DNA of 59,877 nt from Mesorhizobium sp. Lineage in GTDB: Bacteria; Pseudomonadota; Alphaproteobacteria; Rhizobiales; Rhizobiaceae. The notes beneath the pieces were generated by a model. That model was not told where the DNA came from. It did not search any database and saw only the letters and a list, made by a program, of their open reading frames with translations. This document shows, in pieces, positions 16,871 to 26,465 of the stretch. The stretch's first letter is position 1. Every line of letters starts with the position of its first letter. The stretch is from assembly GCA_004963905.1 (NCBI GenBank), contig SUGL01000036.1:1-59877 (forward strand), given 5' to 3'. A program made the translations under genes and the position numbers.

Positions 16871-17830
16871 TCAGCTCTGCGCGACGGAAACCGGCTTGGC
16901 CTTCAGCATCGTGGCCAGCACGATGCCCGCGACAATGAAGGCGGCGCCGACGAGATCGTAGTCGTGCAGGCTCTCGCCGAGCAGCAGATAGGCGAGGATG
17001 GCGACGAACAGCGTCTGCAGATAGAGCAGCATGCTCGCCCGGCTGGCGCCGAGCGTTTCGACGCTGCGGTTGTAGAGATAGTACATCAAGGCGCCGCCGG
17101 GACCGGCCAGATAGGCGAGCGCGAGCCAGCCATGAAAATTCAAGGCCGAGCGTTCGTCGTTGAACAGTTCCCAGAGATGGAAAGGCAGCGCGACCAGCGC
17201 GCCGGCGCCGAGCAGGAGCACGACCAGCGGCAGCAATTCGATGCCGAATTTGGAACGGCGCACGAGCACGGTGTAGAGCGCCCAGCAGAAGGCGCTGCCG
17301 ACGATCCACAATTCGCCGAGATTGAATTTGAGCTGCACCAGCGCCGTCAGGTCGCCATGCGCGACGATAACCAGCATGCCGGCCAGCGCCGCCAGCGCGC
17401 CGAGCCCCTGCCAGAGCCCGAGCGGCTCGCCAAGCACGAAGCGCGCGAGCACCATCGTCATGACCGGAGACAGCGCCATGATGATGCCTGCCGTGGTCGC
17501 GTCGGTGTCGGCGAGGCCGCGATAGATCATGCCCTGGCAGAGCGTGAGCCCGATCGCGCCGACGGCGACGATCTCCAGCGGCCGGGATTTGAGCAGCGCT
17601 ATCATCGCGCCGTGATGGCGGTGCACGATCGGCAGCAGGATGGCGCAGGCGAGCGCAAGCCGCCAGAAGCAGAGCCCCCAGGGCGGCATTTCCGGCGCCA
17701 CCCACTTGGCCGCGATATAGACGCCAGCCGACAGAAGCCAGCACAGCACGGCGGCCGGATAGCCGGAGAGCGAAGGTGTCGACGCGACCGCGGGTAGTTC
17801 CGCCGGATGAGCGATCGGCACTGCCTGCAT
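16871..17830 (-). CDS. DMT-superfamily (EamA) transporter
   Basis: A 319-residue inner-membrane protein with about ten hydrophobic helices arranged as two EamA repeats (for example GIIMALSPVMTMVLARFVLGE, and LLYLQTLFVAILAYLLLGESL near the C-terminus). The ATG at 17830 has GGGGGA six bases upstream and is preferred to a TTG ten codons earlier. Members export metabolites or amino acids; the substrate is not predictable. It is 59 bp from the cytochrome fusion and on the same strand. Confidence 0.9.
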   Translation of the reverse strand: MQAVPIAHPAELPAVASTPSLSGYPAAVLCWLLSAGVYIAAKWVAPEMPPWGLCFWRLALACAILLPIVHRHHGAMIALLKSRPLEIVAVGAIGLTLCQGMIYRGLADTDATTAGIIMALSPVMTMVLARFVLGEPLGLWQGLGALAALAGMLVIVAHGDLTALVQLKFNLGELWIVGSAFCWALYTVLVRRSKFGIELLPLVVLLLGAGALVALPFHLWELFNDERSALNFHGWLALAYLAGPGGALMYYLYNRSVETLGASRASMLLYLQTLFVAILAYLLLGESLHDYDLVGAAFIVAGIVLATMLKAKPVSVAQS

Positions 17831-18051
17831 GTCATCCCCCGTCGATGAATGTCCGCCCAAGGACCCGGCCGAAGTATAGCATCAGGCGTGACGGCTTAAT
17901 ACGTCTCCGATCGCCGGATGCTCTCCCGCACGCGTTGTTGTGTCCCAACTCAATTGTGGATCAGCCGACATGAGCTTGTGACCGGAAGCAACAACGACAA
18001 TTGTCCGCGTTGCGCGATTGCCGCGATTTGATTGAGCGGGTCTGGTCCGGA

Positions 18052-18333
18052 TCAGTGCGACGTGCCGTCGGACAAATGCAGCAGCTCCCAGGTCAAGCCG
18101 ACGCGACCGCGGAACCGCGATGCGAATTGTTCGGCCTCGCCGTTCTCCAGGCCGTCATCGACCAGAGCCTCGATGCTTCGTTCCATCAAGGCGAGCTGCA
18201 TCGCCCTGGCATGCGCCGCGTCGGTCTCTCTCATGATCGCGGTGACGTGGTAGGCAACGACGGGCTGGCCGAGGCAAGACACAAGCGCGCCGGCCTCGGC
18301 CGTGGCTTGAGTGACTGCTTCTTCGATCTGCAT
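18052..18333 (-). CDS. Small conserved-looking hypothetical protein
   Basis: A 93-residue, mostly helical soluble protein (EEAVTQATAEAGALVSCLGQ, then RAMQLALMERSIEALVDDGL). AGGAGCG lies seven bases before the ATG. No known motif is recognised. Codon usage is like its neighbours, supporting a real gene. It is monocistronic by position. Confidence 0.65.
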   Translation of the reverse strand: MQIEEAVTQATAEAGALVSCLGQPVVAYHVTAIMRETDAAHARAMQLALMERSIEALVDDGLENGEAEQFASRFRGRVGLTWELLHLSDGTSH

Positions 18334-18557
18334 TTGGCGCTCCTCATCAAAGCCGATGACGGCGCCTCCCCGGGGACGACGGTGGTCCGTCGCTTCTTTT
18401 TAATGTCGGCCGCGCTGACGACTCGCGGCCTGGTCCACTATCCTCCAGAACCTTATTGAAGGCCACCGGATAGTTAACTGATGGTTAATACGAAGGCTCG
18501 CATCTTAAGTGTCGGCGCAGCAGGCCCAGCGCGCGTCCGGCGCACCAGACGCGTCCG

Positions 18558-19709
18558 TCAGTTGACAGCGATGTTGCGCCCCGCCGACGGCAGCAGGCTC
18601 TCCGTGCCGGGCGCGGAAACCGGGGCGCCGTGAAGAACCCAGTCGGCCGCGATCTGCCCGATCACCGGGGCCAGCTGGATGCCGTAGCCACCGGCGCCCG
18701 CGGCGGTCACCAGGCTTGGCTCGGACGCATCGATCGGGCCGACGAAAGGGCGATGGTCGGCGGTCACCGGGTAAAGCCCCGCCCAGCCGCGGCCAAGCCG
18801 CGCGCCGGGCAGATCGGGCAGCCGCTCGAGCAGGAGTTCCGCTAGTCTGACCTTCGACCGTTCCTCGCACTGGTCGTTGTAATTGTCGGGGTCCTCCGGC
18901 GCGGCCGAGTCCACCTTGTGGATCTCGGCGATCAGCTCGGTGCGCTTCTCGTGGCGGAAATTGAGCCCGCTTCCCTCGCCGTTCACGAGATCCATGACCA
19001 TCGGCATCGTGTAATCGAGCGGCTCGTCGAGATGGACCACGACCGCCTCATGTCGCTCGGGCCAAATGTGCAGGCGCTGGCCGAAGAGTTCGGCGACCTG
19101 AGGCGCCCAGGCGCCGCCCGCATTGATCACGACATCGCAATCGATCGGATCGCCGCCGGTCTCCAGCGTGTAGCCGCCTGACCGCCGCTTTATCCCGAGC
19201 AGCTTGCGATACTGGCGGATCTCGCCGCCCTGGGCGCGGACCATCCGCGCCAGGAAATCGCACATCTCGTGAGGATCGAGAAAGCCATTGTCGGGTCCGA
19301 ACAGCCCGCCCTCCAGCCCGTCCGGGTTGATATGAGGAACGAGTTGCTTGAGTTCGTTCGCACGATAGAGGCGCGACCGCAGGCCGGCCTCTGCCTGGAT
19401 TTCCGCCGACTTCGCAAACAGCTCCATCTGCTTTTGCGTCCTTGCCAGCCGCAGATAGCCGATATGGTTGAAGCCAAGCCCCTGGCTCTCCCATTGGCGG
19501 AAGCGGCGCAGCGAATGAACGCGAAGCATGATCTCGAACGGATCGGTGAATTGCGATCCTACCACGCCGACCGCCCTGCCGCTCGATCCGGAAGCGATCG
19601 ACTGGCCTTCGAGCACCGTCACGCGCGCGCCCTGTTCGACCAGGTGGAGCGCCGAGCACAAGCCCAACGTGCCGGCGCCCACCACCACGACATGAGGAGA
19701 AGCTGTCAT
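18558..19709 (-). CDS. FAD-dependent oxidoreductase (DAO family)
   Basis: A 383-residue flavoprotein of the glycine/sarcosine/D-amino-acid oxidase fold. The dinucleotide motif VVVVGAGTLGLCSALHL is at residues ~8-24 with the acidic VLE end of strand 2, and a C-terminal GAGGYGIQLAP loop closes on the FAD. It should oxidise a secondary or primary amine and release an imine. The upstream frameshifted aminotransferase is only 24 bp away on the same strand, so both probably acted on the same amino compound; the substrate is unknown. Confidence 0.9.
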   Translation of the reverse strand: MTASPHVVVVGAGTLGLCSALHLVEQGARVTVLEGQSIASGSSGRAVGVVGSQFTDPFEIMLRVHSLRRFRQWESQGLGFNHIGYLRLARTQKQMELFAKSAEIQAEAGLRSRLYRANELKQLVPHINPDGLEGGLFGPDNGFLDPHEMCDFLARMVRAQGGEIRQYRKLLGIKRRSGGYTLETGGDPIDCDVVINAGGAWAPQVAELFGQRLHIWPERHEAVVVHLDEPLDYTMPMVMDLVNGEGSGLNFRHEKRTELIAEIHKVDSAAPEDPDNYNDQCEERSKVRLAELLLERLPDLPGARLGRGWAGLYPVTADHRPFVGPIDASEPSLVTAAGAGGYGIQLAPVIGQIAADWVLHGAPVSAPGTESLLPSAGRNIAVN

Positions 19710-19733
19710 CCATGGTCCTCCTGGCGGTTCGTC

Positions 19734-21052
19734 TCAGAACTGCCGGGCGATGTCGCCCAGCGTATCGTCGATCGCCCGCAGAATGGCTCGAGCGTCCTCC
19801 TCGGTCATGGGCGTCGACAGCGCGAACAGGCCATAGCTGGCGGACAGCACGCCGCGGCCGAGCAGGCCCTTGTGGAAGGCATCGAGCTTGCGACGCTCGG
19901 ACTGGCCGGGATAGACGGACCTGTAATCCGTGACGGGATGGGCCGTGAAATGGACCTTGAACAGCGAGCCCAGGCCGACGCATTGGCCGGCAAGACCATG
20001 CTTGTCGAATGAGGCGGCGACGCCGTCGCGCAGCAGCGTCCCGAGACGATCGAGATGGACAAAGCTTTCCCTGGTCAGCGCCCGCATGGCGGCAAGCCCG
20101 GCGCGCATCGTCACCGGGTTGGCGGTGAATGTGCCGCCACGGGAAGAGCGGGCTTGCCCCGGGTCGGGTCGAACACCGCCATGATGTCGGCCCGGCCGCC
20201 GACGGCGCCTACCGGGAATCCCCCGCCGATGATCTTGCCGAGCGCGGTCAGGTCGGGCGTGATGTCCCACAAGCCTTGCGCGCCCGACCAGCCGAGGCGG
20301 AACGAGATCACCTCGTCGAAGATGACAAGGGCGCCCGCCGCATGGGCGATCTCGACCATGGCGCGGAGGTAATCCTGCCGCGCCGGGATTAGCCCGGCGC
20401 GGTTCGGCATGGGATCGATCAGCACGCCGGCAATCGTATCGCGCTCAGCGGCGAAGACCACGCGCAGCGCTTCGACGTCGTTGAAGGGCACGGCGATCAC
20501 GTCGTCCAGCACCCCGCGCGGCGTGCCCCTCGCATAGGGCGTCGAATTCGGCAGGTCGCCCCAGTTGGCGGGAGAACTGTCCAGGCTGACTTCGGCGAAA
20601 TCATAGGAGCCGTGATAGGCGCCCTCGATCTTGACGATCTTGGGTCGCCCAGTGAAGGCGCGCGCGGCCTTGATGGCCATCATCACGCCCTCGGTTCCCG
20701 AGTTGGCGAAGCGGATCTGGTCGACCGAGGGCAACCGCTCGACCAAGAGTTCGGCAAGCTCGATCTCGCTGACCGTCGGCGCGCCGAAGGCCGTGCCGAA
20801 CGGCAGTTGATCAACCACCGCCGCCGCGACATCCGGCTGCGTGTAGCCATGGATCATGGCCGTGAAATTGTTGATGCAGTCGTAGTAGACGTTGCCGTCC
20901 ACGTCCCAGACCCTGCAGCCCTCGCCTCGCGCGGCATAGATCGGAAAAGGATCGACGAAGACCGTGGTGCGCGTGTTGCCGCCCGGCATCACCTTTTTGG
21001 CGCGCTCGAACAGGCTCTTCGATACGGGCATGTCGTCTGGATAGTGCGGCAT
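19734..21052 (-). pseudogene. Class III aminotransferase, GSA-aminomutase-like, frameshifted
   Basis: The two reading frames together give a complete PLP enzyme of the glutamate-1-semialdehyde aminomutase subgroup. The first frame, from ATG 21052 (MPHYPDDMPVSKSLFERA), contains NSGTEGVMMAIKAAR, the PLP-ring Asp in IFDEVISFR and the Schiff-base Lys in ALGKIIGGGFPVGA. It continues to LP at about 20141. The rest (GGTFTANPVTMRAGLAAMRAL to the stop at 19734) lies one frame away. One missing base in a run of three C (minus strand) near 20141-20143 would explain this. It could be a true mutation or an assembly error. It heads a two-gene unit with the FAD oxidoreductase. Confidence 0.85.
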
Positions 21053-21151
21053 GGCTCGATCGTATGGCTTCGTTGGCGCTGTGTGCAATCGGCCACGGAA
21101 GACATGCAACGTGACCACCTGTCTTCGCAAGATCGGGCACTAAGGCGCGAC

Positions 21152-21415
21152 ATGACTTCCATGCCTATCATTTTAGTAAATTATGATATAAAGCTTCCCG
21201 ACGTAGAGTGGAGAGTAAAGCGTATGGGTGAGAAGTCAGGGTTCACAGACAAGGAAGTCGAAGCGTATCTTAGAACACGCCGCCAGGTGGCCTTTCACCG
21301 TGATGGCGGTTCCATTTCCAAGGTCGAATGCATTCGTTGCGGACAGCCCTTCGACCCTATACTCGCAACCGCAAGCCATCTTGGCCTTTGCAACTATTGT
21401 TTCGACAAAGACTAG
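21152..21415 (+). CDS. Small zinc-ribbon protein
   Basis: An 87-residue protein with two CxxC pairs (C60/C63 in CIRCGQ and C80/C83 in CNYCFD), typical of a small zinc ribbon. An in-frame ATG at 21224 with GGAGA upstream could be the true start, giving 63 residues. The 5' part (21150-21240) is unusually AT-rich for this genome, which may mark an upstream promoter or a recent acquisition. It is divergent from the aminotransferase. Function unknown. Confidence 0.65.
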   Translation: MTSMPIILVNYDIKLPDVEWRVKRMGEKSGFTDKEVEAYLRTRRQVAFHRDGGSISKVECIRCGQPFDPILATASHLGLCNYCFDKD

Positions 21416-21582
21416 TTCTGTCGCGTCGCAGCTTGACGTCCACCAAGCCGGCCTCGGGGGATGAAGCCAAGCAGGCTGGCACAGGCGCGCCCATGGACTA
21501 TTTGAATTGATCGGCGTGGCACGGCACGGGCAAAACCCTATTGTGTTGGTTTGAGCTGCAATTCAAACGGAGCGCCAAACCC

Positions 21583-22731
21583 ATGACCCTGACCAACCGA
21601 GATCTCGTCGAGCTGACGGAATGGCGCCGCAAGCTGCACCAGCAGCCGGAGATCTCCAACGAGGAGGAGAAGACCGCGAAAGAGGTCGTCGATTTCCTCG
21701 CCGATACCGGGCCGGACAAGGTGCTGACCGGGCTGGGCGGCCACGGCGTGGCGGCGGTCTATGACAGCGGTGAAGCCGGGCCGACGGTGCTGTTCCGCTC
21801 GGAGCTCGACGCGTTGCCGATCCACGAGCTTTCGGGCGTGGCGCATTCATCGCAGGTGCCGGGCAAGTCGCATATGTGCGGCCATGACGGACACACGGCG
21901 ATCCTTGCCGCGCTCGGCCGCCAGCTTGGGCGCCAGAGGCCGGCGCGCGGCCGGGTCGTTTTGATGTTCCAGCCGGCGGAGGAGACCGGCAATGGTGCTG
22001 CCGGTGTCGTCGCCGATCCGCGCTTTTCCGAGATCCAGCCCGATTTCGCCTTCTCGCTGCACAATCTGCCGGGCGTGCCGTTCGGCGAGGTGCGGCTCAA
22101 AGCCGGCGTGGTCAACTGCGCCTCGCGCGGGATGCGGATCGTGCTCGAGGGCAAGACCGCGCATTCCTCCATGCCGGAAACCGGCGTGTCGCCGATGCGG
22201 GCGGTGAGCGAGTTGATGCCGCAGCTTCCGGCGCTCGGGCGCGGCACCTTCGCCGACGACGATTTCGGCATGGTCACCGTCACCCATTGCACGATGGGCG
22301 AAGCGGTGTTCGGCATCGCGCCCGGCCATGCCGAGGTGTGGGCGACGCTGCGCACCCGCCGCGACGAGCGCATGGCGTATCTTTGCACCGCCGCGGAGGC
22401 GCTGGCGGCAAAGATCGCCGCCCAGCACGGCCTTTCCGCCCGCCACGACTATCACGAGATTTTCGTCGCCAGCGTCAACGCGCCGGACGCGGTGGAGCAT
22501 CTGAACCGGGCGCTGGACGAGGAAGGCGTGACACGCGGCGAGGAAGCGCTGCCGATGCGCGCGTCGGAGGATTTCGGCATCTTCGGCCACAACGCCAAGT
22601 CGGCGATGTTCTTCCTCGGCGCCGGCGAGCGCCACCCTTCGCTCCACAATCCCGACTACGATTTTCCGGACGACCTGATCCCGATCGGCTCAAGGATATT
22701 CATGCGCACGGCGCGCAATCTGCTGGGCTGA
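21583..22731 (+). CDS. M20-family amidohydrolase
   Basis: A 382-residue metallopeptidase/amidohydrolase of the IAA-amino-acid hydrolase/aminobenzoyl-glutamate group. The metal-binding pattern is visible: CGHDGHTAIL, PAEETGNGAA, and HNLPGVPFGE, with a C-terminal GAGERHPSLHNPDYDFPD supplying the last His. The dimerisation lid (residues ~180-290) is present. Start 21583 has CGGAGC upstream and fits the family N-terminus (EWRRKLHQQPEIS). It likely hydrolyses an N-acyl amino acid; the natural substrate is not clear. It appears monocistronic. Confidence 0.92.
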   Translation: MTLTNRDLVELTEWRRKLHQQPEISNEEEKTAKEVVDFLADTGPDKVLTGLGGHGVAAVYDSGEAGPTVLFRSELDALPIHELSGVAHSSQVPGKSHMCGHDGHTAILAALGRQLGRQRPARGRVVLMFQPAEETGNGAAGVVADPRFSEIQPDFAFSLHNLPGVPFGEVRLKAGVVNCASRGMRIVLEGKTAHSSMPETGVSPMRAVSELMPQLPALGRGTFADDDFGMVTVTHCTMGEAVFGIAPGHAEVWATLRTRRDERMAYLCTAAEALAAKIAAQHGLSARHDYHEIFVASVNAPDAVEHLNRALDEEGVTRGEEALPMRASEDFGIFGHNAKSAMFFLGAGERHPSLHNPDYDFPDDLIPIGSRIFMRTARNLLG

Positions 22732-22752
22732 TCGTCTCGAAGGAAATGTGTG

Positions 22753-23046
22753 TCAGTTTACGGAAACGCTGAACCGGTCCGACTGTTCGTCGCCAGCTTG
22801 GAGCGCGTCCGGCGCAAGGATGCCTTGAGCCAGGGCGAAGGCTTCGAAGGCAAGGCGCGCCGATTCCACATCGGTTTTGCCAGCCAGGGCGGACCGGCAG
22901 GCAGCGGATGTGGCTGCATGGATCGAGGTGCGGCTGCCCGACCACTCGTCCAGGACCTGACAGGCTTCCATCACGGACGATATCTCGTATGGGAAGCCAA
23001 GCCCGACAAACACGTGAATTGGATGGGAAAAGGATCCGACCTTCAT
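22753..23046 (-). CDS. DUF982 family protein
   Basis: A 97-residue protein with the DUF982 pattern: PIHVFVGLGFPYEISSVMEACQVLDEW, then ATSAACRSALAGKTDVESARLAFEAFALAQGIL. ATG 23046 is chosen (AGGG ~10 bases upstream); the frame stays open upstream to 23187. DUF982 proteins are small, strongly expanded in rhizobia and without a known function. Two more copies lie at 46632 and 46962. It is convergent with the M20 gene, with a 21 bp gap. Confidence 0.8.
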   Translation of the reverse strand: MKVGSFSHPIHVFVGLGFPYEISSVMEACQVLDEWSGSRTSIHAATSAACRSALAGKTDVESARLAFEAFALAQGILAPDALQAGDEQSDRFSVSVN

Positions 23047-23646
23047 CGCTAACCCTGCCGTCGTGGACGCGAGACTTGTCTTGGCAAGCCAAAGCGTGTC
23101 GCGCGGAAACGGATTCACGCGCCGCGCTTCAAGCTTTGTTCGATGCATGTCGTTCTCCCAAAACCGCTGCGCACTTTTGGGCGGCATGCATTGGTCACCG
23201 GGAGGCCCGACTGCCTGGAAGCCAGAAACAAAGCCGAGCAGTCGGGCCGAGGACCATTGCTGGCCCTCAGAAAATGCCTCACGTCAAATCTACTCTTCAA
23301 GTCAGCCAATCGGCGGTCGGACATAACCGAACGAGGTGTGAGCCACGCTTGCGCCTCAACCGCGGGAGAGATTGCGCAATGAAAATGCCCGCCGGCCGGA
23401 GCCGGCGGGCATTGCCCCCTACCCCAAGAATAGGTCGCCTTGTACCAGGCTTCCGCCGGATGGTCCGCCCAATGGATGATCCAGCATTCCTACGCCATGA
23501 AGACTACGCCTGTTGGGGGAAAAGCGCTGTAACCCCGCGGCAACAGCACAGGGGATTCGCAGGCTCCGCGTTGCTTTCAGCGCGTCACGCGCCGCCCCCT
23601 CGCGCACATATATTGTTATGTCGGCTTACCGCCTGTATGAGCGGGG
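23047..23646. other. Intergenic region, 600 bp, with a strong hairpin
   Basis: Apart from the perfect hairpin at 23384-23413 I see no supported feature. The short frames here have no start signals or family motifs. The promoter of the VanZ-like gene is expected in the somewhat AT-richer stretch 23605-23645. Confidence 0.45.
23384..23413. terminator. Perfect 13-bp hairpin, possible terminator
   Basis: AATGCCCGCCGGC pairs perfectly with GCCGGCGGGCATT around a CGGA loop. There is no long T run on either side, so termination would rest on the stem alone. It lies in open intergenic DNA upstream of the VanZ-like gene, with no plus-strand gene ending just before it. Confidence 0.5.
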
Positions 23647-24030
23647 ATGATTTCGATCTCCCGCCTTGCCGCGCTCGTCCTGCTCGCGGCGATCACGTTC
23701 GCCACGCTTTCGCCTATCCAGATGCGGCCGCACCTGGGCGACGCGAACGTTGAACGCGCCCTGGCCTATATCCTGTTCGGCCTTGCCCTGACCTTCGGCT
23801 TCCCCGCCCGCCTCATGCAGACGATGCTGTTCGTCTGCGCTGTGGCAGGCGTGCTGGAGCTGCTTCAGGTGATCGATCCCGGCCGGCATGCCCGGCTGCA
23901 AGATGGCCTCCTGAAAGCAGCGGCCGGTCTCATTGGGATAGCGATGGGAAGGCTCATCCTTGCAGCCGCGAAGAGGGCCGCCGCACGCCGCAATCCAGGC
24001 AACCGCGATCGCCCTCTAAGCCCTACTTGA
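23647..24030 (+). CDS. VanZ-like membrane protein
   Basis: A 127-residue protein with three or four hydrophobic helices. The first contains LAALVLLAAITFATLSPIQM and the following RALAYILFGLALTFGFP and GVLELLQVIDPGRHARLQDGLLKAAAG match the VanZ-like pattern (the conserved E..Q...pgR...D segment). Function in non-pathogens is unknown. It precedes the glycosylase gene by ~110 bp on the same strand. Confidence 0.8.
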   Translation: MISISRLAALVLLAAITFATLSPIQMRPHLGDANVERALAYILFGLALTFGFPARLMQTMLFVCAVAGVLELLQVIDPGRHARLQDGLLKAAAGLIGIAMGRLILAAAKRAAARRNPGNRDRPLSPT

Positions 24031-24138
24031 TCGGCACTTGATCGAGATGATTGTCGGCCGTGTTCAGTGTTTCCGGCGAGTGGGCGATCGACCGGTGCCG
24101 CGGGGTGATCGTGGCCTGTCCGACCAGCGTTGATCGCC

Positions 24139-24708
24139 ATGCCGCCTAGAGCCGGTTCCGATGCGCTACGCGACTTCTTTGCCCGCGATGCCGTTGTGGT
24201 GGCGCGCGATTTGATCGGCGCGCGGCTCGGGCTTGCCGGCGTCGGCGGCATCATCGTCGAGACCGAGGCCTATCGGCCCGACGATCCGGCCTCGCACAGT
24301 TATCGCGGCCGCACGCCGCGCAACGCGCCGATGTATGGCGCTCCCGGCAGCGCCTATGTCTACCGCTCCTACGGCCTGCACTGGTGCCTGAATGCGGTGT
24401 GCCTGCCCGGCAGCGCGGTGCTGATCCGCGCGATCCAGCCGCAATCCGGCATCGCAGCCATGCGCGACAGGCGAGGAACCGACGACGACCGGCTGCTTTG
24501 CTCCGGTCCGGGCAAGCTCTGCCAGGCGCTCGGCATCGACGGCTCGCATAACGGGCTGTTGCTCACTGCACCGCCTTTCGAACTTGCCCGCTCCGAGACC
24601 ACAGCGGCGGCGATCCTGACCGGACGCAGGATCGGTCTCACCAAGGGCGTGGAGGCCGAGTGGCGCTTCGGCCTCGGGGGATCGCCTTATCTCAGCCGCA
24701 GGTTCTGA
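24139..24708 (+). CDS. DNA-3-methyladenine glycosylase (Mpg/AAG family)
   Basis: A 189-residue base-excision repair enzyme of the mammalian-AAG fold. Diagnostic segments are ARDLIGARL, VETEAYRPDDPASHSYRG (with the catalytic Glu), RNAPMYGAPGSAYVYRSYGLHWCLN and SGPGKLCQALGID. It removes 3-methyladenine and related alkylated purines from DNA. ATG 24139 is used; an upstream TTG at 24130 is possible. It is convergent with the winged-helix/TPR gene. Confidence 0.95.
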   Translation: MPPRAGSDALRDFFARDAVVVARDLIGARLGLAGVGGIIVETEAYRPDDPASHSYRGRTPRNAPMYGAPGSAYVYRSYGLHWCLNAVCLPGSAVLIRAIQPQSGIAAMRDRRGTDDDRLLCSGPGKLCQALGIDGSHNGLLLTAPPFELARSETTAAAILTGRRIGLTKGVEAEWRFGLGGSPYLSRRF

Positions 24709-24730
24709 GCCGTTTCGTGACACGTCCCAT

Positions 24731-26233
24731 TCAGCCAACCGCGGCGGCGATCTCGAAGCCCTCGACGAGATGATCGCTGTCTTCCGGCCTTTCGAATTCG
24801 ATACTCGTGCGCAAGTGGCTTGCCGGCGAGAAGCCAGGGTCGGATCTGCGAACGTGTTCGACGCATTCACGCGCCCCTGCCCTGTCGCCCGCGCGCGCCA
24901 GCGCAGCCGCAAGCAGCGACCACCGTCGAGGCCCATAAGGCAGGCGCCGTATCGCCGTCGCGGCGCCGGCATAGTCGCCGGCGGCGTAGAGCGCGAGGGC
25001 GCGATCGCAATGATACCATTCGGCATGAAGAGGATTTGCGGCTACCGCCCTGTCCATCAGCTCCAGCCCGTCGCGCGGCCGCCCGCGCAAGGACAGCAGG
25101 TGCCCCATCTGCATCATCGTGTCGGCATCGTAGGGGTTGATGTCGAGCGCACGCCGCATGTGGTGCTCGGCCGCCGCATGATCGCGCGCCGCAAGCCGCG
25201 CCTGTGCCAGGATACGATGGCAGCGGGGCTCGTCCGGCGCCAGCGCCACGGCGAGCGAGGCACGCTCGGTACAGCTTGCGATGACATCCTCCGGCGCGCT
25301 TCCGTAGTCGGCAATCGCCAGCTCCACCAGCGCCATGTAGGCATGGGCAAGCCCATAGTCCGGGTCGCGTGAAATCGCTGCCTTGAGCAGGCTCAAGGCT
25401 TCGCTATTGTCGTCGGGCCGATAGCCGCGGAAGCGCACGATCGCTCGCGTCACCAGTTCGTAGGCCGCAAGGTCCCGCGTCGGCTTGCCGGCGGTTCGCC
25501 GCAACGCGGCCGCCTCGAGGTTTGAAACCAGCCGGTTCACGACACGATAGGCAATGTCATCCTGAACGGCGAACAGGTCCGGCCCGGCCGCGGTGTAGCT
25601 CTCGCCCCAGACCAGCGTTCCGGCTCGAGCGTCGACCAGCTTGGCGCTGATCTTCAACTGGCCGCCGCCGCGAACGACGGCCCCTCGCACGAAGTAGTCC
25701 GGCCGCACCGTGACCGGCGGTCCGTTGCCCTGGGCCTGCCGGAATGCGGCGAGCGCCGTTTCCCGGTTCAGGATCGTCAACGTGCGGAAGCGAGCGAGCC
25801 TGTCCGCCACGTCCTCCGCGAAGGCGCTGCTTATGGGATCCGACGTCCCGCCGAGCGTCTGGCCATCCTCGAACGGCACGACCGCGACGACCGGCTGTGA
25901 TGCCGGCGAAGGCTTGTGGCAGGGAGCCGAAAGCACATAGCCGCGCTTGGGCACGGCCTTCAGGATAGTCTGGTCGCCGTCGTCGAGCGCCTTCCTTATG
26001 TCCCGCACCGCCTGGGTAAGGGAATCCTCGGTGACGGCTATGTTCCCCCAGACCGCGGAAATCAGGTCCGACTTGGTGACGACCTTGCCGTCGTTTCGGG
26101 CCAGATATGAAAGCAGGCTGAACGCCTTCGAGCGCAGCGGCACCGCAGTCCCATCCCGCAGCAGCAGGCCGCGCTCCAGATCAAGCTGGCAGTCGCCGAG
26201 TTGCAAGACCCCCTGCGAAGCGGATTCCGCCAT
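24731..26233 (-). CDS. Winged-helix / TPR transcriptional regulator (CadC/adenylate-cyclase-associated type)
   Basis: A 500-residue protein. Residues ~9-105 are an OmpR-type winged helix (LQLGDCQLDLERGLLLRDG, LRSKAFSLLSYLARNDGKVV, VPKRGYVL). Residues ~115-235 contain the TolB-like segment often found in such regulators (VAVVPFEDGQ, DYFVRGAVVRGGGQLKISAKLVDA). Residues ~250-480 carry TPR repeats (RALDINPYDADTMMQMGHLLSLRG). There is no transmembrane segment, unlike CadC. Its target is unknown. Its 5' end overlaps the small gene upstream by 53 bases, so a slightly later start such as a TTG may be used. Confidence 0.87.
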   Translation of the reverse strand: MAESASQGVLQLGDCQLDLERGLLLRDGTAVPLRSKAFSLLSYLARNDGKVVTKSDLISAVWGNIAVTEDSLTQAVRDIRKALDDGDQTILKAVPKRGYVLSAPCHKPSPASQPVVAVVPFEDGQTLGGTSDPISSAFAEDVADRLARFRTLTILNRETALAAFRQAQGNGPPVTVRPDYFVRGAVVRGGGQLKISAKLVDARAGTLVWGESYTAAGPDLFAVQDDIAYRVVNRLVSNLEAAALRRTAGKPTRDLAAYELVTRAIVRFRGYRPDDNSEALSLLKAAISRDPDYGLAHAYMALVELAIADYGSAPEDVIASCTERASLAVALAPDEPRCHRILAQARLAARDHAAAEHHMRRALDINPYDADTMMQMGHLLSLRGRPRDGLELMDRAVAANPLHAEWYHCDRALALYAAGDYAGAATAIRRLPYGPRRWSLLAAALARAGDRAGARECVEHVRRSDPGFSPASHLRTSIEFERPEDSDHLVEGFEIAAAVG

Positions 26234-26465
26234 GGAACAGCGCCCTGCCCTTGCGCAACATCCAGTAGCCTATTCGCCTACCATTCCGTGCCGGGGTCAA
26301 GATGTCCATTGGACCGGGGGCGCGGTCGGCCTTCAGGTCCATCGCCGCGATCTCGAGCATTTCGATGAGCGCGCCGGGCGGCGCATAGCCGGGATTGACC
26401 ATTCCGCCGACGACGATCTCGAAGAGCTCCTGGCGTGCAAGGGCGCGGGCTTGATCGTCGAGCAT
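26181..26465 (-). CDS. Small hypothetical protein upstream of the TPR regulator
   Basis: A 94-residue frame starting MLDDQARALARQELFEIVVGG, with GGAGG seven bases before ATG 26465. The first ~65 residues look like a real, partly helical protein (APPGALIEMLEIAAMDLKAD); the C-terminal part overlaps the regulator gene by 53 bases in another frame and is Arg-rich. The overlap leaves some doubt about the full length. No family is recognised. Confidence 0.55.
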   Translation of the reverse strand: MLDDQARALARQELFEIVVGGMVNPGYAPPGALIEMLEIAAMDLKADRAPGPMDILTPARNGRRIGYWMLRKGRALFHGGIRFAGGLATRRLPA

